NCBI GenBank assembly: GCA_946894095.1
Contig: OX335655.1
Location: 620,001-684,000, forward strand
Origin: Incurvaria masculella
Taxonomy: Eukaryota > Arthropoda > Insecta > Lepidoptera > Incurvariidae
Length of the DNA: 64,000 nt
Direction: 5' to 3'
Below the pieces are notes generated by a model. It saw nothing but the letters and a program-made list of their open reading frames with translations, made no database searches and was not told where the DNA came from. A program made the translations under genes and the position numbers. Positions 33,399 through 45,318 of the stretch are shown here, piece by piece (within the stretch, counting starts at the first letter, position 1; every line of letters starts with the position of its first letter).

Positions 33399-33433
33399 GT
33401 AAAAATAATGAATTATACATAGTACATCTGAAC

Positions 33434-36301
33434 ATGAGAAGTATGAGAAATAAAATATTAGAGTTAGAAGAATTTATAGATTCTCTATTAACGGAAAATA
33501 ATGTTATCCCAGATTTTTTATGTCTAACTGAAACATGGTTAGAGCCTAATGAGCATTTAAGCACTAGTATCAATGGCTATATGGCAGTCGCACATCAAAG
33601 TAGACACATATTTAAAGGTGGTGGTACTATAATATATGCTAGTAATAAATTAAAATATATACAAGAATTAGATTTAAGTTCTTATAACATCGAAAAACAA
33701 TTAGAACTATCAGGAGTAAAAGTGAAGACAACTGAAAATTCCTACCTTACAGTGATCTGTATATACAGAAGTCCAACGGGTAACTTTGATGTATTTATAG
33801 ATACAATAAGTAATATGTTACATGAATTGATTTTTAAAGAAATAATTATTATAGGCGATTATAATGTAGATTTTTCAGATAAAAAATCATTAAGATACAA
33901 AACATTTCTGAAATTATGCAAAGAATATGGTCTTAAACTACTAATAAATGAAGCAACTAGAAAGACCCTTACTACTTCCACTTGTATAGACAATATAGTC
34001 ACAAACATAGACAAGACACTGACGTCTTCAAAAATAATTCCGTGTGATATCTCTGATCATGATGTGATACTATTCCATGTTAACAAAAAAACACTTAAGG
34101 AATCAGAACCTATCTATTATAGAAGATTTTATTCCGAAATAAATCTAGAGAACTTTAAAAATACTCTTAACAATATTGACTGGACTATAATGCATAAGGA
34201 AAATGATCCACAAAACGCATTTTCCATATTTCATAACACCCTAAAAGATACTATACAAAGATGTTTTAAAATTAAGAAAGGAAAAATTAATGGTGTAAAG
34301 ACAAATAACTGGATAACACCAGGAATAAAAATATCTAGCAAGGTCAAAAGAGGCATGTTTTTAACTATAAAAGTATCAAATTCTAAACCATTGAAAGAAA
34401 AATATCAAAAATATAATAAAATACTGAAACGGGTGAGAAAAACAGCCAAAAGGAATGCTAATATAGAAGAAATTTCAAATTCCAAAAACAAAATTAAAGC
34501 AACATGGAGCATAGTAAAAAGAAGTACAAATAAAAATAAATTCACCAAAAAAATTGAAAAGATTACATTAAACAAAAATGATACAATTATAGATGACCCA
34601 GTAGAAGTCGCAAATTATTTTAATAATTTTTTTTCTAAAATAGGACATAGTTCAATTAATAATAATAACACTACTAATGATAATGAATATCTTAATCTTT
34701 TAAATAAATATAAAATAAATAATAGTAGATCATTTTTCCTAACTCCTACGAATAATAATGAAGTAAAAAGTATAATTGAGCAATTAAAGCAAAGTAATTC
34801 TACAGGTGAAGATGATATCCACATAAAAATTCTAAAAGAAAATTTTGACCAAATATCTACAGCAATTACTGATATAATTAATGGAAATTTAAGTGCAGGG
34901 AAATTTCCTGAACAATTAAAGATAGCTAAGGTAATACCGTTGTTTAAGAAAGCCGATAAATGTGATGTTAATAATTATCGTCCAATTTCTTTATTGTCGC
35001 CATTATCAAAAATTTTCGAAAAAATAATATTTAGTCGTTTAATAACATTTTTTGAATCTAATAACTACTTATCTCATGCTCAATATGGATACAGAAAAAA
35101 TAAATCCACTAATATGGCCATCAGAAAATTAACTAATGACATTCTAAACCATTTAAACAATGGAAAACATTGTGCCGGTGTTTTTTGTGACTTAAGTAAG
35201 GCTTTTGATTGTGTAGATCACAACATCCTATTAAATAAATTAGAGTACTATGGCATACGAGGGTTACAATTGGAGTTGTTAAAAAGTTATTTAAGTAACC
35301 GTAAACAATATGTAGAAGTGACTTACGTAAATGAAAGGAACGAGGTGTCAACAGCTAAATCAGAAGTAACGAATATCACTAAAGGTGTACCACAAGGATC
35401 GGTCTTAGGTCCGTTACTCTTTTTAATATTTATTAACGATTTGCCCATTAACGTGTCTAGTGCAGTTTACTTGTTTGCGGATGACACAAGCGGAATAGCA
35501 GTTGCTGACAGCAAAGAAAAATTAGTAGAAAACCTAAGAATATGTATACAAAATTTAGAATACTGGTTTTTTAACAACAAACTAACACTTAATAAAGCAA
35601 AATCGAAATACATTATTTTTCAGAAATCTATTAATTATAAAGAGCCAGACACTAGTGACTTCGAACTAGAGAAATGTAAAGCAACAGAATTTTTGGGGGT
35701 CACTTTTGATAATATAATGTCATTTCAACCACATGTAGATAACATAGGAAATAAAATAGCCTGTGCATGTTATGCTATTAGAACAATTAGAAAATCTGTC
35801 GACACAAGTACGTTAAGAATAATATATTTTAGTTATATAGAATCGATTTTAAGGTATGGACTGGATGTATGGGGTAATAATTGCAATGTAAAAAATAATA
35901 TTCTCAAACTTCAGAAAAAGGTTATTCGAATAATTTGTGGTGCGAAATATGATGATACTTGCCGGCCCCTTTTTGTGAAATTAAAAATAATGACAGTAAT
36001 TTCGTTATATATATTCATATTATGCATAGAAATCCATAAGATAAAGGAAGATTTGGAAAAAGTAAAAGAAGTACAAAGGTATAACTTAAGAAATAATGAA
36101 AGTTTTAGACAAAAAGGACCTAAATGTTTATTATTTAAGAATTCATTTGATTATTTAGGAGTTAAAATTTACAATCATTTAAATATATCGATTAGAAATA
36201 GTAATACGTTGACCGATTTTAAGATTAAGTTGAAGGAATATTTATTGTGCCACCCATTTTATAATTTAGAAGAATTTTTCAATGAATCTGATAGCAATTA
36301 A
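33434..36301 (+). CDS. LINE ORF2: APE endonuclease and reverse transcriptase
   Basis: 955 residues from the first ATG, with no internal stop. Endonuclease motifs are present: ETWL (33-36), YRSP (111-114), GDYNVDF (141-147), IDNIVT (185-190) and SDH (207-209). Reverse transcriptase motifs: AKVIPLFKK (498-506), NYRPISLL (514-521), DLSKAFDCVDH (586-596, first catalytic Asp), KGVPQGSVLGPLLF (650-663) and LFADDTSG (680-687, catalytic Asp pair). The C-terminal part (about 740-955) has no RNase H motif that I recognise. The frame is open upstream to 33359, and the conserved endonuclease start (LYIVHLNMRS) spans the ATG, so the real protein probably begins upstream, by reinitiation or frameshifting. 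All catalytic residues appear intact. Confidence 0.88.
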   Translation: MRSMRNKILELEEFIDSLLTENNVIPDFLCLTETWLEPNEHLSTSINGYMAVAHQSRHIFKGGGTIIYASNKLKYIQELDLSSYNIEKQLELSGVKVKTTENSYLTVICIYRSPTGNFDVFIDTISNMLHELIFKEIIIIGDYNVDFSDKKSLRYKTFLKLCKEYGLKLLINEATRKTLTTSTCIDNIVTNIDKTLTSSKIIPCDISDHDVILFHVNKKTLKESEPIYYRRFYSEINLENFKNTLNNIDWTIMHKENDPQNAFSIFHNTLKDTIQRCFKIKKGKINGVKTNNWITPGIKISSKVKRGMFLTIKVSNSKPLKEKYQKYNKILKRVRKTAKRNANIEEISNSKNKIKATWSIVKRSTNKNKFTKKIEKITLNKNDTIIDDPVEVANYFNNFFSKIGHSSINNNNTTNDNEYLNLLNKYKINNSRSFFLTPTNNNEVKSIIEQLKQSNSTGEDDIHIKILKENFDQISTAITDIINGNLSAGKFPEQLKIAKVIPLFKKADKCDVNNYRPISLLSPLSKIFEKIIFSRLITFFESNNYLSHAQYGYRKNKSTNMAIRKLTNDILNHLNNGKHCAGVFCDLSKAFDCVDHNILLNKLEYYGIRGLQLELLKSYLSNRKQYVEVTYVNERNEVSTAKSEVTNITKGVPQGSVLGPLLFLIFINDLPINVSSAVYLFADDTSGIAVADSKEKLVENLRICIQNLEYWFFNNKLTLNKAKSKYIIFQKSINYKEPDTSDFELEKCKATEFLGVTFDNIMSFQPHVDNIGNKIACACYAIRTIRKSVDTSTLRIIYFSYIESILRYGLDVWGNNCNVKNNILKLQKKVIRIICGAKYDDTCRPLFVKLKIMTVISLYIFILCIEIHKIKEDLEKVKEVQRYNLRNNESFRQKGPKCLLFKNSFDYLGVKIYNHLNISIRNSNTLTDFKIKLKEYLLCHPFYNLEEFFNESDSN

Positions 36302-36547
36302 GACTTACATATAATAATTATAATAATACATATAACATTTGATTTTGCCATATTATAGTTTTTTAATAATAATGATTTTCAAGGAATATTTAATTTAATT
36401 TAAATGTAATTTTTTGTATAATTATAATTGTAATTTTCAATAATTTGTAAATTTAATGTAATGATTTTATTTTAATGTATTATAACATGTGCACGGCCCG
36501 CAAGGGTTATTTATGCTCAATAAATATAAATAAATAAATAAATAAAT

Positions 36548-38718
36548 TTGGCATAGTAAGAGTGTTTTGCTTCGAAAAAATCCGTTTTATGAATGGAGAA
36601 TGCCTAGTAGTTTTTTCCGCTCTGTAGAAACATGAAAATAAATAAGCTACGAATTTAAGCTTTACGGTCAATATACATTGTACATACATATCCAATTTCT
36701 TTGAATAAGCGACGTAAATGCTTAGTACGAAAAAGTTAATTTACTTGAGTCTACTTAGGACTGGCTCCAGCGTCTGATGCAAATACGATTGTGGTGGCGA
36801 CGGCAATAAACAACGAACGTTCAATCGTTGCAGTCAATCTCCCAAATCACATGTAGGTATAACGCCTAAACGAATAATATGATATTATGGTTCGAAGTAA
36901 GAACGGTACCCTTCGTCTATTTTACGCCAGACCATCAGATACGTACCCCAAATGAAATCGCCTTACCCCAACTTTTATTAACTACCCACAAGTAACAAGA
37001 TGTTTTCCCTTGACACATTAGAACAGGTTTCTTGTGAAAATCACAAGAGGTAATCGAACCGGCAGACAATTTGTTTTTACTAATGCTTTTGTATTATAAT
37101 CTAAGGGACAGATTTTTTATGCTCGGCATAAGACGGGCGCCAAGCCCTCGCCTAAGAGGCGAACGACGAACACCCATGCTTTCGAGCTTTCTCAGGTGCG
37201 CCTTTGATAAAACGCAGAATGATACCGTACATCACTTCGGAGGCGTAGGTTTTATCAACTCTCGGATAACTCAGAGTCGTCGACGAGACGCGCTGCATGG
37301 CGCTGTGTCGAGTTTAAGAAGCCAATCAGATATTTAATAATTCCATCTGATTAATTCCACAGATGAGAACAAAACCCCACGCAACACCTTATCTGCGCCT
37401 TACTGACGCCAACTGTCTCTTTCCTTGATGTGGCTTCGGAACTTCAGCAGTCAGTAATCAGGATTAAGGAATCTTGAGTCGCTTTTGTAGCGGTTTTTAA
37501 AGCGATTTTCTTGACGAAAATATTCCGGAGCGTAGTTTTTTTAATTAATTAAGGTTTTTCGTCGAAAAACTCGCTTTGAAATTCGCTATAAAAGCGGTTT
37601 TCTAGACTAAGGATTCCTGATAACTGAATGCCAGGAATAGACCTGCAGCTCCATACATCAGGTCAGTTACGATAATCGAACTGTAGTATTCATCCCTAAA
37701 TAGACCAAAATCCTCAGGGATTTAGTTTCTTTTATAATTATGAGGCAGTTTTTAAGACGGAAGATCATTTTAGGATGTCATAAGCACAATAATTTTCAAT
37801 ACACCTCGCTCAATTGGCCAAGCAGTACCGTTGCCCCTCGCGATATCCAGGGGCGCAGCTATCTACTTCACTATCGGACTCAATATTTGGAAGATTTATG
37901 GCGGAATGATTGCTATCCTACTGGCATCGATATGTTGTTCCTGATTGCTTACGACGCGTTTCGTGCTTCGCCGCTGTCACGGTGAAGGGGGAATGTTATT
38001 GCTACAAAATTGCTTTGTGATTTATTTTTATCGTCAGAACGTAGACCCTAAATGCTCATGCAAGTGTTTATGGTATCCATTCATACTATCGCGTCAGAAT
38101 ATCGGGCCATGTAGAACGATGAATAATTGTTTGTGTTGACTTCATATTATATTGCTGCATATGTCACGAATGTCTGTAGAGGAAGCGAAGGAAGTGTTCT
38201 GTGATCGTGCCGCCTACCTCTCTGGGAAACCGGTGTGATGGTATCCTTATGGTACCCACATGACATGCCAGGCCATAAATTATATAATATTTTGAATTAT
38301 TTCAAGAGCCTACTGAGGGAGGTCAGCTGAGTCGGCTGTTTTGTATAATTTTAAAATCCCAATAATGTTCTGGTTCCCGATTGGAGTTTGAAATCAACTC
38401 AGCTACGCCCTACGCCACCTACACAAGGTGCGACGTGACATTTTCAAAATATTTATAATTTTATTTTCCTGTGCATGGCCTGGCGTGACAGTATGTATGC
38501 ATTTATTTTAACCAAACTATTTTCGCTTATTTTTTTCATGCAACTAATTAAAAAGAAATTGTTCAAATAAATGTAATATTGATTTAAAAAACGGGAAAAT
38601 TTAAGTTGATTATGTTTCGCCTGGTTTAACTGTTAATTCAAGCAACATTTACGCAGGTAAACAATACATGACATAACCCAAAATTTCAAGTTTTGCAGTG
38701 ATGTAGGTCAGGGCTTAA
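36548..38718. other. Intron 1, mostly nothing recognised
   Basis: Apart from the inverted repeat at 37460-37615, unique-looking DNA with short frames that have no domain. Confidence 0.45.
37460..37615. repeat. Imperfect inverted repeat, about 155 bp
   Basis: GTCGCTTTTGTAGCGGTTTT and CGATTTTCTTGACGAAAAT at the left are mirrored by TTTTTCGTCGAAAAACTCGC and GCTATAAAAGCGGTTTTC at the right, around a central TTAATTAATTAA. Probable MITE. Confidence 0.5.
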
Positions 38719-38941
38719 TTTTTAGGGTTCCGTACCCAAAGGGTGCCAACGGAACCCTATTACTAAGCCTCCGCTGTCCGTCCGTCCGTCCGTCTGTCAC
38801 AGGGCTGTATCTCATAAGCCGTAATAGGTAGGCAGTTGAAATTTTCAAAGAGTGTGTATTTATTTTGCCTTTATAACAACAAATAGGTAAAATATAAAAA
38901 TAATAAAAAAACAATCCGACTCGCACTTGGCCGATTTTTAA
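38719..38941 (+). repeat. (GTCY)n-bearing repeat, 3'-shortened
   Basis: Complete start (TTTTTAGGGTTCCGTACCC) and short CCGT tract; the 3' GGGCCC and ACGGAACCC block is deleted before ACTCGCACTTGGCCG. Confidence 0.8.
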
Positions 38942-39723
38942 AATGATGTTATAATATTACGAAATGTTGAGGTCACCGTCTTGTGGGCGTGATGGCAGGT
39001 AAATCAACCCTATTCCGCCGTAGGGCTGGCGCGGCAGATGTGACGACCGCGTCGAATGCAGCCCGCCCAATCTTATTTTAAATTAAATTTGACCTCTTAT
39101 TATAATCTTAATGGCATCTTTCCGGGGGTTTTTACAACGATGGCTTTTGATGTTTTAATTTTGAGAACCTATTTATTCCTGTTATTTGTCTTAAAGATAT
39201 AATTCTTCGGGTAGTATACTTGCAAATATTGTAGATGTAACGATTTTCCCATTCTTTGACTGAGTCCATTTCATGTTTGTGACATAATTTAGTTTGTGAG
39301 ATGTGAGGTAAAATAACTTTAACAAAGTGTTTGTGAAGTTGATGTATTTTTAATCAGTGTTTTTGACACGAAATTTAGTCTTCCCAATTTATCGAGAAAA
39401 GCGAGATTCTATGATTTCGGATTTAAATTAGTTTCATAAATTTGTGGCCTATAATTGTAAACAAGTGATTTCTACAACTTTAACTTCCCTGCACTGGTCA
39501 TTGCTTGACAGTTTAGGGGTGTAGGGAATATGCGTTCTCGACCCGGAAGAAGTTTGTTGGGTATATGTTGGTATTCACAGCGTTATTTCCCTTCTGATAA
39601 ATTCTGGTATTAAAACAAATAGTTACTACGAATTGATTTCATCGTGGGGGAACTAGTTACTGAAAACTATATGAGTGGTGTGAGACAGTAAACCAGCCAC
39701 CCCTTTTGTATTCCTGAACCCGG
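38942..39723. other. Intron 1, nothing recognised
   Basis: A GC-richer patch at 38965-39065 is unassigned. Confidence 0.45.
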
Positions 39724-40060
39724 AGTTCCAGCTGTCACCTAAATTGGCGTTTACGGCATACCGATCGGCTGGAGTTTTCAAATGTATGAGGAAATTGAAA
39801 GGCGCGCGCAGTGGGCGTTAAGCGAACTAACATTTGCGAGTCCGAGTTTGATTTGACAGCTTACTCACCGTCGGCGTTAAGACGTCGACGTGGCCGTTTA
39901 CGCCGAAACCGCGTTTTCATACAAATCGAAAGTCCAAGTTTGACTTTGACAGCTTGAAGAAGTATAACCACAGAATATCTAGTAACAACTTGTATGGAGT
40001 TTGACGTTTTTACGTAACTTCGAAGTGCCGTAAACGCCAATTTAGGTGGCAACTGGGACT
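39724..40060. mobile_element. Family T inverted-repeat element, copy 3
   Basis: 337 bp. The ends AGCTGTCACCTAAATTGGCG and CGCCAATTTAGGTGGCAACT are complementary. It has the same interior and orientation as 21320. Confidence 0.85.
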
Positions 40061-41474
40061 AGGAGCTCTGAACGTAATTTGCAACACTAGATTAACAATC
40101 ATAATATTTCTTTGGAAAGAAGGAATATGTCTCGGGAGTCATATACTATTACAGACATGTTTTAATTCCCTTAACGGTTGTTACACATTAACACGTTTGT
40201 AACACATTATATCCGTTTAAAAACTATGTATCTACACACTTAGATACTCCTACTCAGTTGTGAGTTAAGTAATTCATGGGAATTAAAGTTAATGCCATCG
40301 ACCACATATAATGACACTGTGGCAACACCGCACGCGTAACTGTTCAGTGACTTACAGCGTACATACACGAGTGTCGCAAGATTATCTGTGAAGGCGCGGC
40401 CAAGTGTTCACTGCACGCACGTTGATTGAGTCATTTGTACCTTTGCTCATTCTACGTGTTGTATTTTTTCTATAGTACCTGATGGGTTGCGTTTTTACAA
40501 CGTTATGTTAACTGTTTTGTTAAATTATTTCCTTTGTTTTGTAATGATTCACTTTTTTGTTTTGATTTGATTTTGAACTGCCAATCTATTACATAACTAT
40601 CTTCATTTCATTTATTTAAACGTTTTGGTAATCAAACTACACTTAGCTACGTCAAAAAGATCCGCAGATTCGATCAACCCGGTAAAGAAGAACCCGCAAA
40701 GAAACTTCACGGGTTTACGTAACATATTTTTCCGTCCACAATTATGAAATGCACACTTAGATCTAAATGCTACTGCCAAACAATTCCTTGGTAGAACATA
40801 TTAAAGCAAAGTACAAAGAACAATAGAAACAGCACCCCTCAGTTTAAGTTACTTGCAACTAACAAAGTTACTAATGCAATAATATTAATGAATGTAATTT
40901 ATAGCATTACAAGTATTCTCTGGTGTAAAATCCTGAAAAAAAATTTCAGGTGTATAAAGCCCCGCTCCTCGGTGTATAAAGCTATTTCTCGTGGGATATT
41001 TCTTCCTTCCCTTCCTTAATGAATTAATTTGTGTATCATAACTATTACTCTCATGCCCATTTGTATTGCCCTAGAAAAACGACATTTGAAAATGTACTGT
41101 ATTTTTTTCGGGAAAACTAAGATCAATGTAAAAGAGAGTATCGGATTTAGACTCACGGCGGGCAAGCGAACGGTGGGGCCGAATGGGCTGGCGATAGAGC
41201 CTTATTACGAACATATGTTTCATAATGTTCTCATACAATTCAGATAGCAGATAACATTATCTCGAGCGCGTAAAATTTGGGAACCAGGACAAGACGTGAA
41301 AATACGCGTGAAAACCCCGGATTTTAGAGCCCAGAACGCGGACATGTCAACAGGTTTTTTTAAACAGTTAGTGTAATAAAAATACAGTTTAAAATATCAT
41401 TAATCACCTTTTTATTTATTTTCAGACCTAAACATTAAATTTAGTGATCTTTTATGATCATTTTTAATGTAATA
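40061..41474. other. Intron 1, nothing recognised
   Basis: No repeat family or domain. The 40290-40450 part is CpG-richer and unique-looking. Confidence 0.45.
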
Positions 41475-42752
41475 GGTCGGGGAAAAAGTCTTTTCGCATT
41501 ATAGTATGTATGAACTTGTAATAAAATCTCTTTGGCTATACTATTTGTATCTGGCTGGTTTTGGTATCATTGAAAGTTTAAATTTTAAAGAACATAATTC
41601 CAAATTCAAATTAGGAAAATGTGTGATTCTCATTTGTTTTTCGTACTGTCAAAATGAGTGAATCTAATGAAGAAATTCGATACATTTTAAAATTTTACTA
41701 CAAAAAAGGTAAAAATGCAACGCAAGCCGCGAAAAAAATTTGCGATGTTTATGGACCTAGTGCAGTGTCTGTGAGAGTAGCACAAATTTGGTTTAAGCGT
41801 TTTCAATCCGGAAATTTTGATGTCAAAGATGCACGTCGCTCTGGTCGCCCTATTACGGATAAAATGGATGCCATTTTTGAAAAAGTGGAGCAAGATGGCA
41901 TATCAGTAGTTACGACGTAGCTGAAGAACTAGGAATTGACCACAAAACAGTTTTGGCGCATTTGAAAAAAACTGGGTACACAAAAAAGCTCGATATTTGG
42001 GTACCTCACGAGCTCACTGAAAGAAACCTAATGAACCGTGTACTCATTTGTGATTCTTTATTACGACGTAATGAAACCGAACCATTTTTGAAGAAGCTGA
42101 TAACTGGTGATGAAAAGTGGATCACGTACGACAAGAACGTGCGAAAAAGGTCGTGGTCAAAGGCCGGTCAAGCTTCACAGACTGTGGCGAAACCCGGGTT
42201 AACTCGCAACAAGGTGATGCTGTGTGTGTGGTGGAATTGGAAGGGCATTATTCATTATGAGCTGTTACCACCAGGCAGGACCATCGATTCTGAACTCTAC
42301 TGCGAACAACTGATGAGATTAAAGCAAGAAGTTGAGAGAAAGCGGCCGGAATTAATCAACAGAAGGGGTGTGGTTTTTCATCATGATAACGCTAGACCTC
42401 ACACATCTTTAGCCACTCAGCAAAAACTAAGAGAGTTTGGCTGGGAGGTGTTAATGCATCCGCCGTATAGTCCTGACCTTGCACCTTCAGATTTCCACCT
42501 GTTTAGGTCTCTTCAGAATTATTTAGGCAGTGTCAGGTTAACATCACGAGAGGACTGCCAAAACCACTTGTCGCGGTATATTGATCAGAAGTCCTAATAT
42601 TTCTATAGCAATGGGATCATGTCCCTACCTACAAGATGGCAAAAAGTTATCGAACAAAATGGTACCTACATACTTTAGTTAAATGTAAATAAACCATATT
42701 AAAAAATGTTTTGAATTTTCTTAAAAAATGCGAAGAAACTTTTTCCCCAACC
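41475..42752 (+). mobile_element. Full-length mariner element
   Basis: 1278 bp, the standard mariner size. The ends GGTCGGGGAAAAAGTCTTTT and the complement of AGAAACTTTTTCCCCAACC form terminal inverted repeats of about 28 bp with a few mismatches. TA precedes the left end; the right flank is AATA. Confidence 0.88.
41654..42678 (+). pseudogene. mariner transposase, frameshift plus nonsense
   Basis: Cut-and-paste DNA transposase of the Tc1/mariner superfamily, nearly complete (about 341 codons). The N-terminal part (41654-41893) has the helix-turn-helix region with WFKRFQSGNF and RSGRP. A one-base deletion near 41895 shifts the frame; the trace then continues SSYDVAEELGID and the long open frame 41953-42597. 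Catalytic motifs are TGDEKW, HHDNARPH and YSPDLAPSDFHLF, with 34 residues between the second and third Asp (D,D34D). A TAA at 42595-42597 interrupts the end; the same frame then reads NGIMSLPTRWQKVIEQNG to TAG at 42676. Two disabling changes in an otherwise well-preserved gene suggest a fairly young but inactive copy. Confidence 0.9.
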
Positions 42753-43654
42753 AATACTTACCTCATAAAACAGTATATTAATGCAGTTTGTTACAATTTT
42801 TTTTATATAAATCAGTTAGAATTTGTAAGCCCGGAGTACAAATGAAGTCCCGCCCGGACGCTCCCCGGATTCCCGTTAAACACGGACAAATCCGGGGAAA
42901 CCCGGACGCATGGCAACCCTATATGCAGCACACATCGCCTCAGCATGCGGGCGGTGGAAAGGGAAGCGCGGTCGGGGGAGGCGGCGGCGGCGGCGGCGCG
43001 GTGTCTGTAATTTCTTCGGTTCTCGGGAAATTAATTTTTAAAATCACCAACCAAAATTAAGTTATAATTTTGATCCAAAATATGTGCCTCCAGGCGGCGC
43101 GGGCGCGGAGGAGGCAGGGTCGCATTGTGATCTAGCTCGTGCCTGCGTATATAAAACCTATATTATATACTTCGCTTATAGTGAAATCATTAACTAATAT
43201 GTTCAAGGTACAAAATCATTGTCCATTATCACGTATACAATCAAATGTTATTAAGTATACATAACAACAATTTACCGTAAATTTTACCTTTTTAGTTGAG
43301 GTATTATTAATAATGACTAATAACATTAAGTTTACTTACTAGCATTTTTTTGGTTTACAGGAAGACTGTATGAAAAGGTCCTTTCACTATCCCCCTGACA
43401 AAAACCTTTTCGAAAAACATATTTGCTTTGGCGTCGGTCTGTCAGTGTGTGGCAATCGGGGATTGATTATGGCCTTTCGTCAGCAAAGATAGACTAGTCT
43501 TTGCTTGGTGTGCCATTTAGGAATCGACGATTTTTGTGGAAAATTAAGTGTTGCCAAGTGCATTGGTGCACGCACATCGGTCATGTTATTAATACATCCA
43601 AATCATATATTTAATACTACCTAAAACATATTAAATATGCTACCCAATACAAAT
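42753..43654. other. Intron 1 with GC-rich patches
   Basis: At 42830-42925 a repeat-like stretch (CCCGGACGCTCCCCGGATT, GGAAACCCGGACGCATGGC) resembles a common insect MITE end. (GGC)n lies at 42975-43000. A further GC-rich patch is at 43090-43125. No coding evidence. Confidence 0.4.
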
Positions 43655-43975
43655 AACTAGCTGAGGTACCCGGCTCCGCTCGGGTCAATGTCGTTTTTGA
43701 CTGATTTCGGGCTGGTCAAGTTCAGCCTGCGTTTGCAATGAAAGCGGAAAAAAATGTAGTTATTTACGGTATCACATTAGAAACCTCAAAAATAACAGTA
43801 TTTCTCCACTATTTAATGGATGTTATTATACATATAAACCTTCCTCTTCAATCACTCTATCTATTAAAAAAAAACCGCATCAAAATCCGTTGCGTAGATT
43901 TAAAGATTTAAGCATACATAGGGATATAGGGACAAAGAAAGCGACTTTGTTATATACTATGCAGTGATGTGATGT
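43655..43975 (-). repeat. Composite: GGTACCCGGCTCC end joined to family Z 3' part
   Basis: 43660-43710 matches the end sequence seen at 18800. 43715-43975 then follows the last part of family Z (TTTCTCCACTATTTAATGGA, CCGCATCAAAATCCGTTGCG, GAAAGCGACTTTGTTATATA). Confidence 0.6.
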
Positions 43976-44190
43976 ATGCTGCCATAAGTTACATATCAAC
44001 AATATTACAATATGTAACTTTAACTTGTAAGAGTTACCGTGTGACGAGACGGGCTGTCCGACATACATCCAGTCAACCGAAGTGGTCCCGACGGGTGAGT
44101 GAAAGTGGTACTCACCCTGCTATTTGGTTAATTTAATTACCAATGCTAACTATTAACAAATGCGGATCAATCAAATTGTTACATGACTTA
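43976..44190. other. Intron 1, nothing recognised
   Basis: Short unassigned segment. Confidence 0.4.
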
Positions 44191-44358
44191 GGCTGAGATA
44201 AATAGTCGTAACAGAAACTAAGACTAACGAAAAGTAGTACTTTGTGGCGTCATTTGACATTACTTTGAGATTTCGTCCATACAAAATGTGTCAAAGTGAC
44301 GTCACAAAGTACTACTTTTCGTTAGTCTTAGTTTCTGCCACGACTATTTATCTCAGCC
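44191..44358. mobile_element. Palindromic MITE (family P), copy 2
   Basis: 168 bp, almost entirely two complementary arms of about 75 bases (GGCTGAGATAAATAGTCG..., AGTAGTACTTTGTG). TTA flanks both ends, a probable 3-bp target duplication. Confidence 0.88.
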
Positions 44359-45318
44359 TTAGTGTACATAGTTTGACTACCAGAAGTTGAATACATAAAT
44401 GAAATAACTATCCTAACTGATATGGAAGGATCTAATAAATAATATGCATGAGGCATTGCGTAGAAATAACGATGGCGAAACAAAACAATGGTAAAACAAC
44501 AACCTATCTGCGCGCTAAGCGGCGGAGGCGCTTTCGAGTGCGCCCCTGGCGGATTCGATGAAGTTATTTATCAAAGCAAAGTGGCTTCATTATGGCGGAG
44601 GCGAGAGCGCTGCAGCGATGAAAAAAAGGAATGAATTCTATGAAGCGATGTCTCCTCGATGGCCCTCGCGGTATCTGCCTGCCGCTTGGTGTCTGCCGAT
44701 GTTCAGTGTAGCCTAGTTTATTAAATGAGCATTAATATTAAAGGTAACATTAATGATAATGGCCGTAGTTAGGATAATGCTGTGAGTGAAAGATGATTGA
44801 GTCTCGGTATATTTAAAGAAAATGTTTGTTTTTTACGGGGTATGTTTCTTCAAAGAGTTTTTATTGTATATTTTTGTACACATTAACTTTGGATACCTTT
44901 TTGACCAAACCGGACAAGTGGAGGAGGGTTCCGTACAAATCAATTTGTATATTATGTATGTATATGTATAAAACACTCGGATTCGTTTCTCGGTTCAAAT
45001 ACTTCTGGCGAAGAAGTGCTGACTAGAATCTTTGCTATTGCGGGTCCAAATATGCGGCGTAAATAGCATATTTTTTAATCGCGTTGACTTTTAAGATTGA
45101 CTTTTTACAGTTCCAGGGATAAACCTTAGAATTTAATATTGATTTCAATTTAATACCTGACTGAGCTTTCCTGAAATAAGGGGGCTAGACGGACATACAG
45201 ACAGACGGAAAACGAAATATTTCAATGAGGGTGGATTGGGTAGCCTAAACAATATTTACCCAGATCCTCCTCTGCATTGACATGCAGTCTCGCATTCAGC
45301 AGTCTATTCAGAGCCGGT
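44359..45318. other. Intron 1, nothing recognised
   Basis: 44500-44720 is CpG-richer and unique-looking. Short frames lack domains. Confidence 0.4.

Larger units (their letters stand above)
31620..36547 (+). mobile_element. Two-ORF LINE, both frames open (CR1/L2-like)
   Basis: Contains ORF1 (31788-33398), ORF2 (33434-36301) and an AT-rich 3' UTR ending in (TAAA)n at 36525-36547. The tail form, the APE-type endonuclease and the FADD reverse transcriptase place it with CR1/L2-like LINEs; the exact clade (for example Daphne or Crack) is not resolved. The 5' boundary is uncertain and could be as far left as about 31535, because AATTTGCAT there resembles AATTTGGCAT after the tail. The element lies in the sense orientation inside unc-4 intron 1. 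Confidence 0.8.

Noticed and set aside
41687..41893. Minus frame inside the mariner
   Set aside because: Antisense of the transposase gene.
42788..43060. 90-codon + frame with Gly run
   Set aside because: Composed of a repeat-like CCGG stretch and a (GGC)n tract; no domain.
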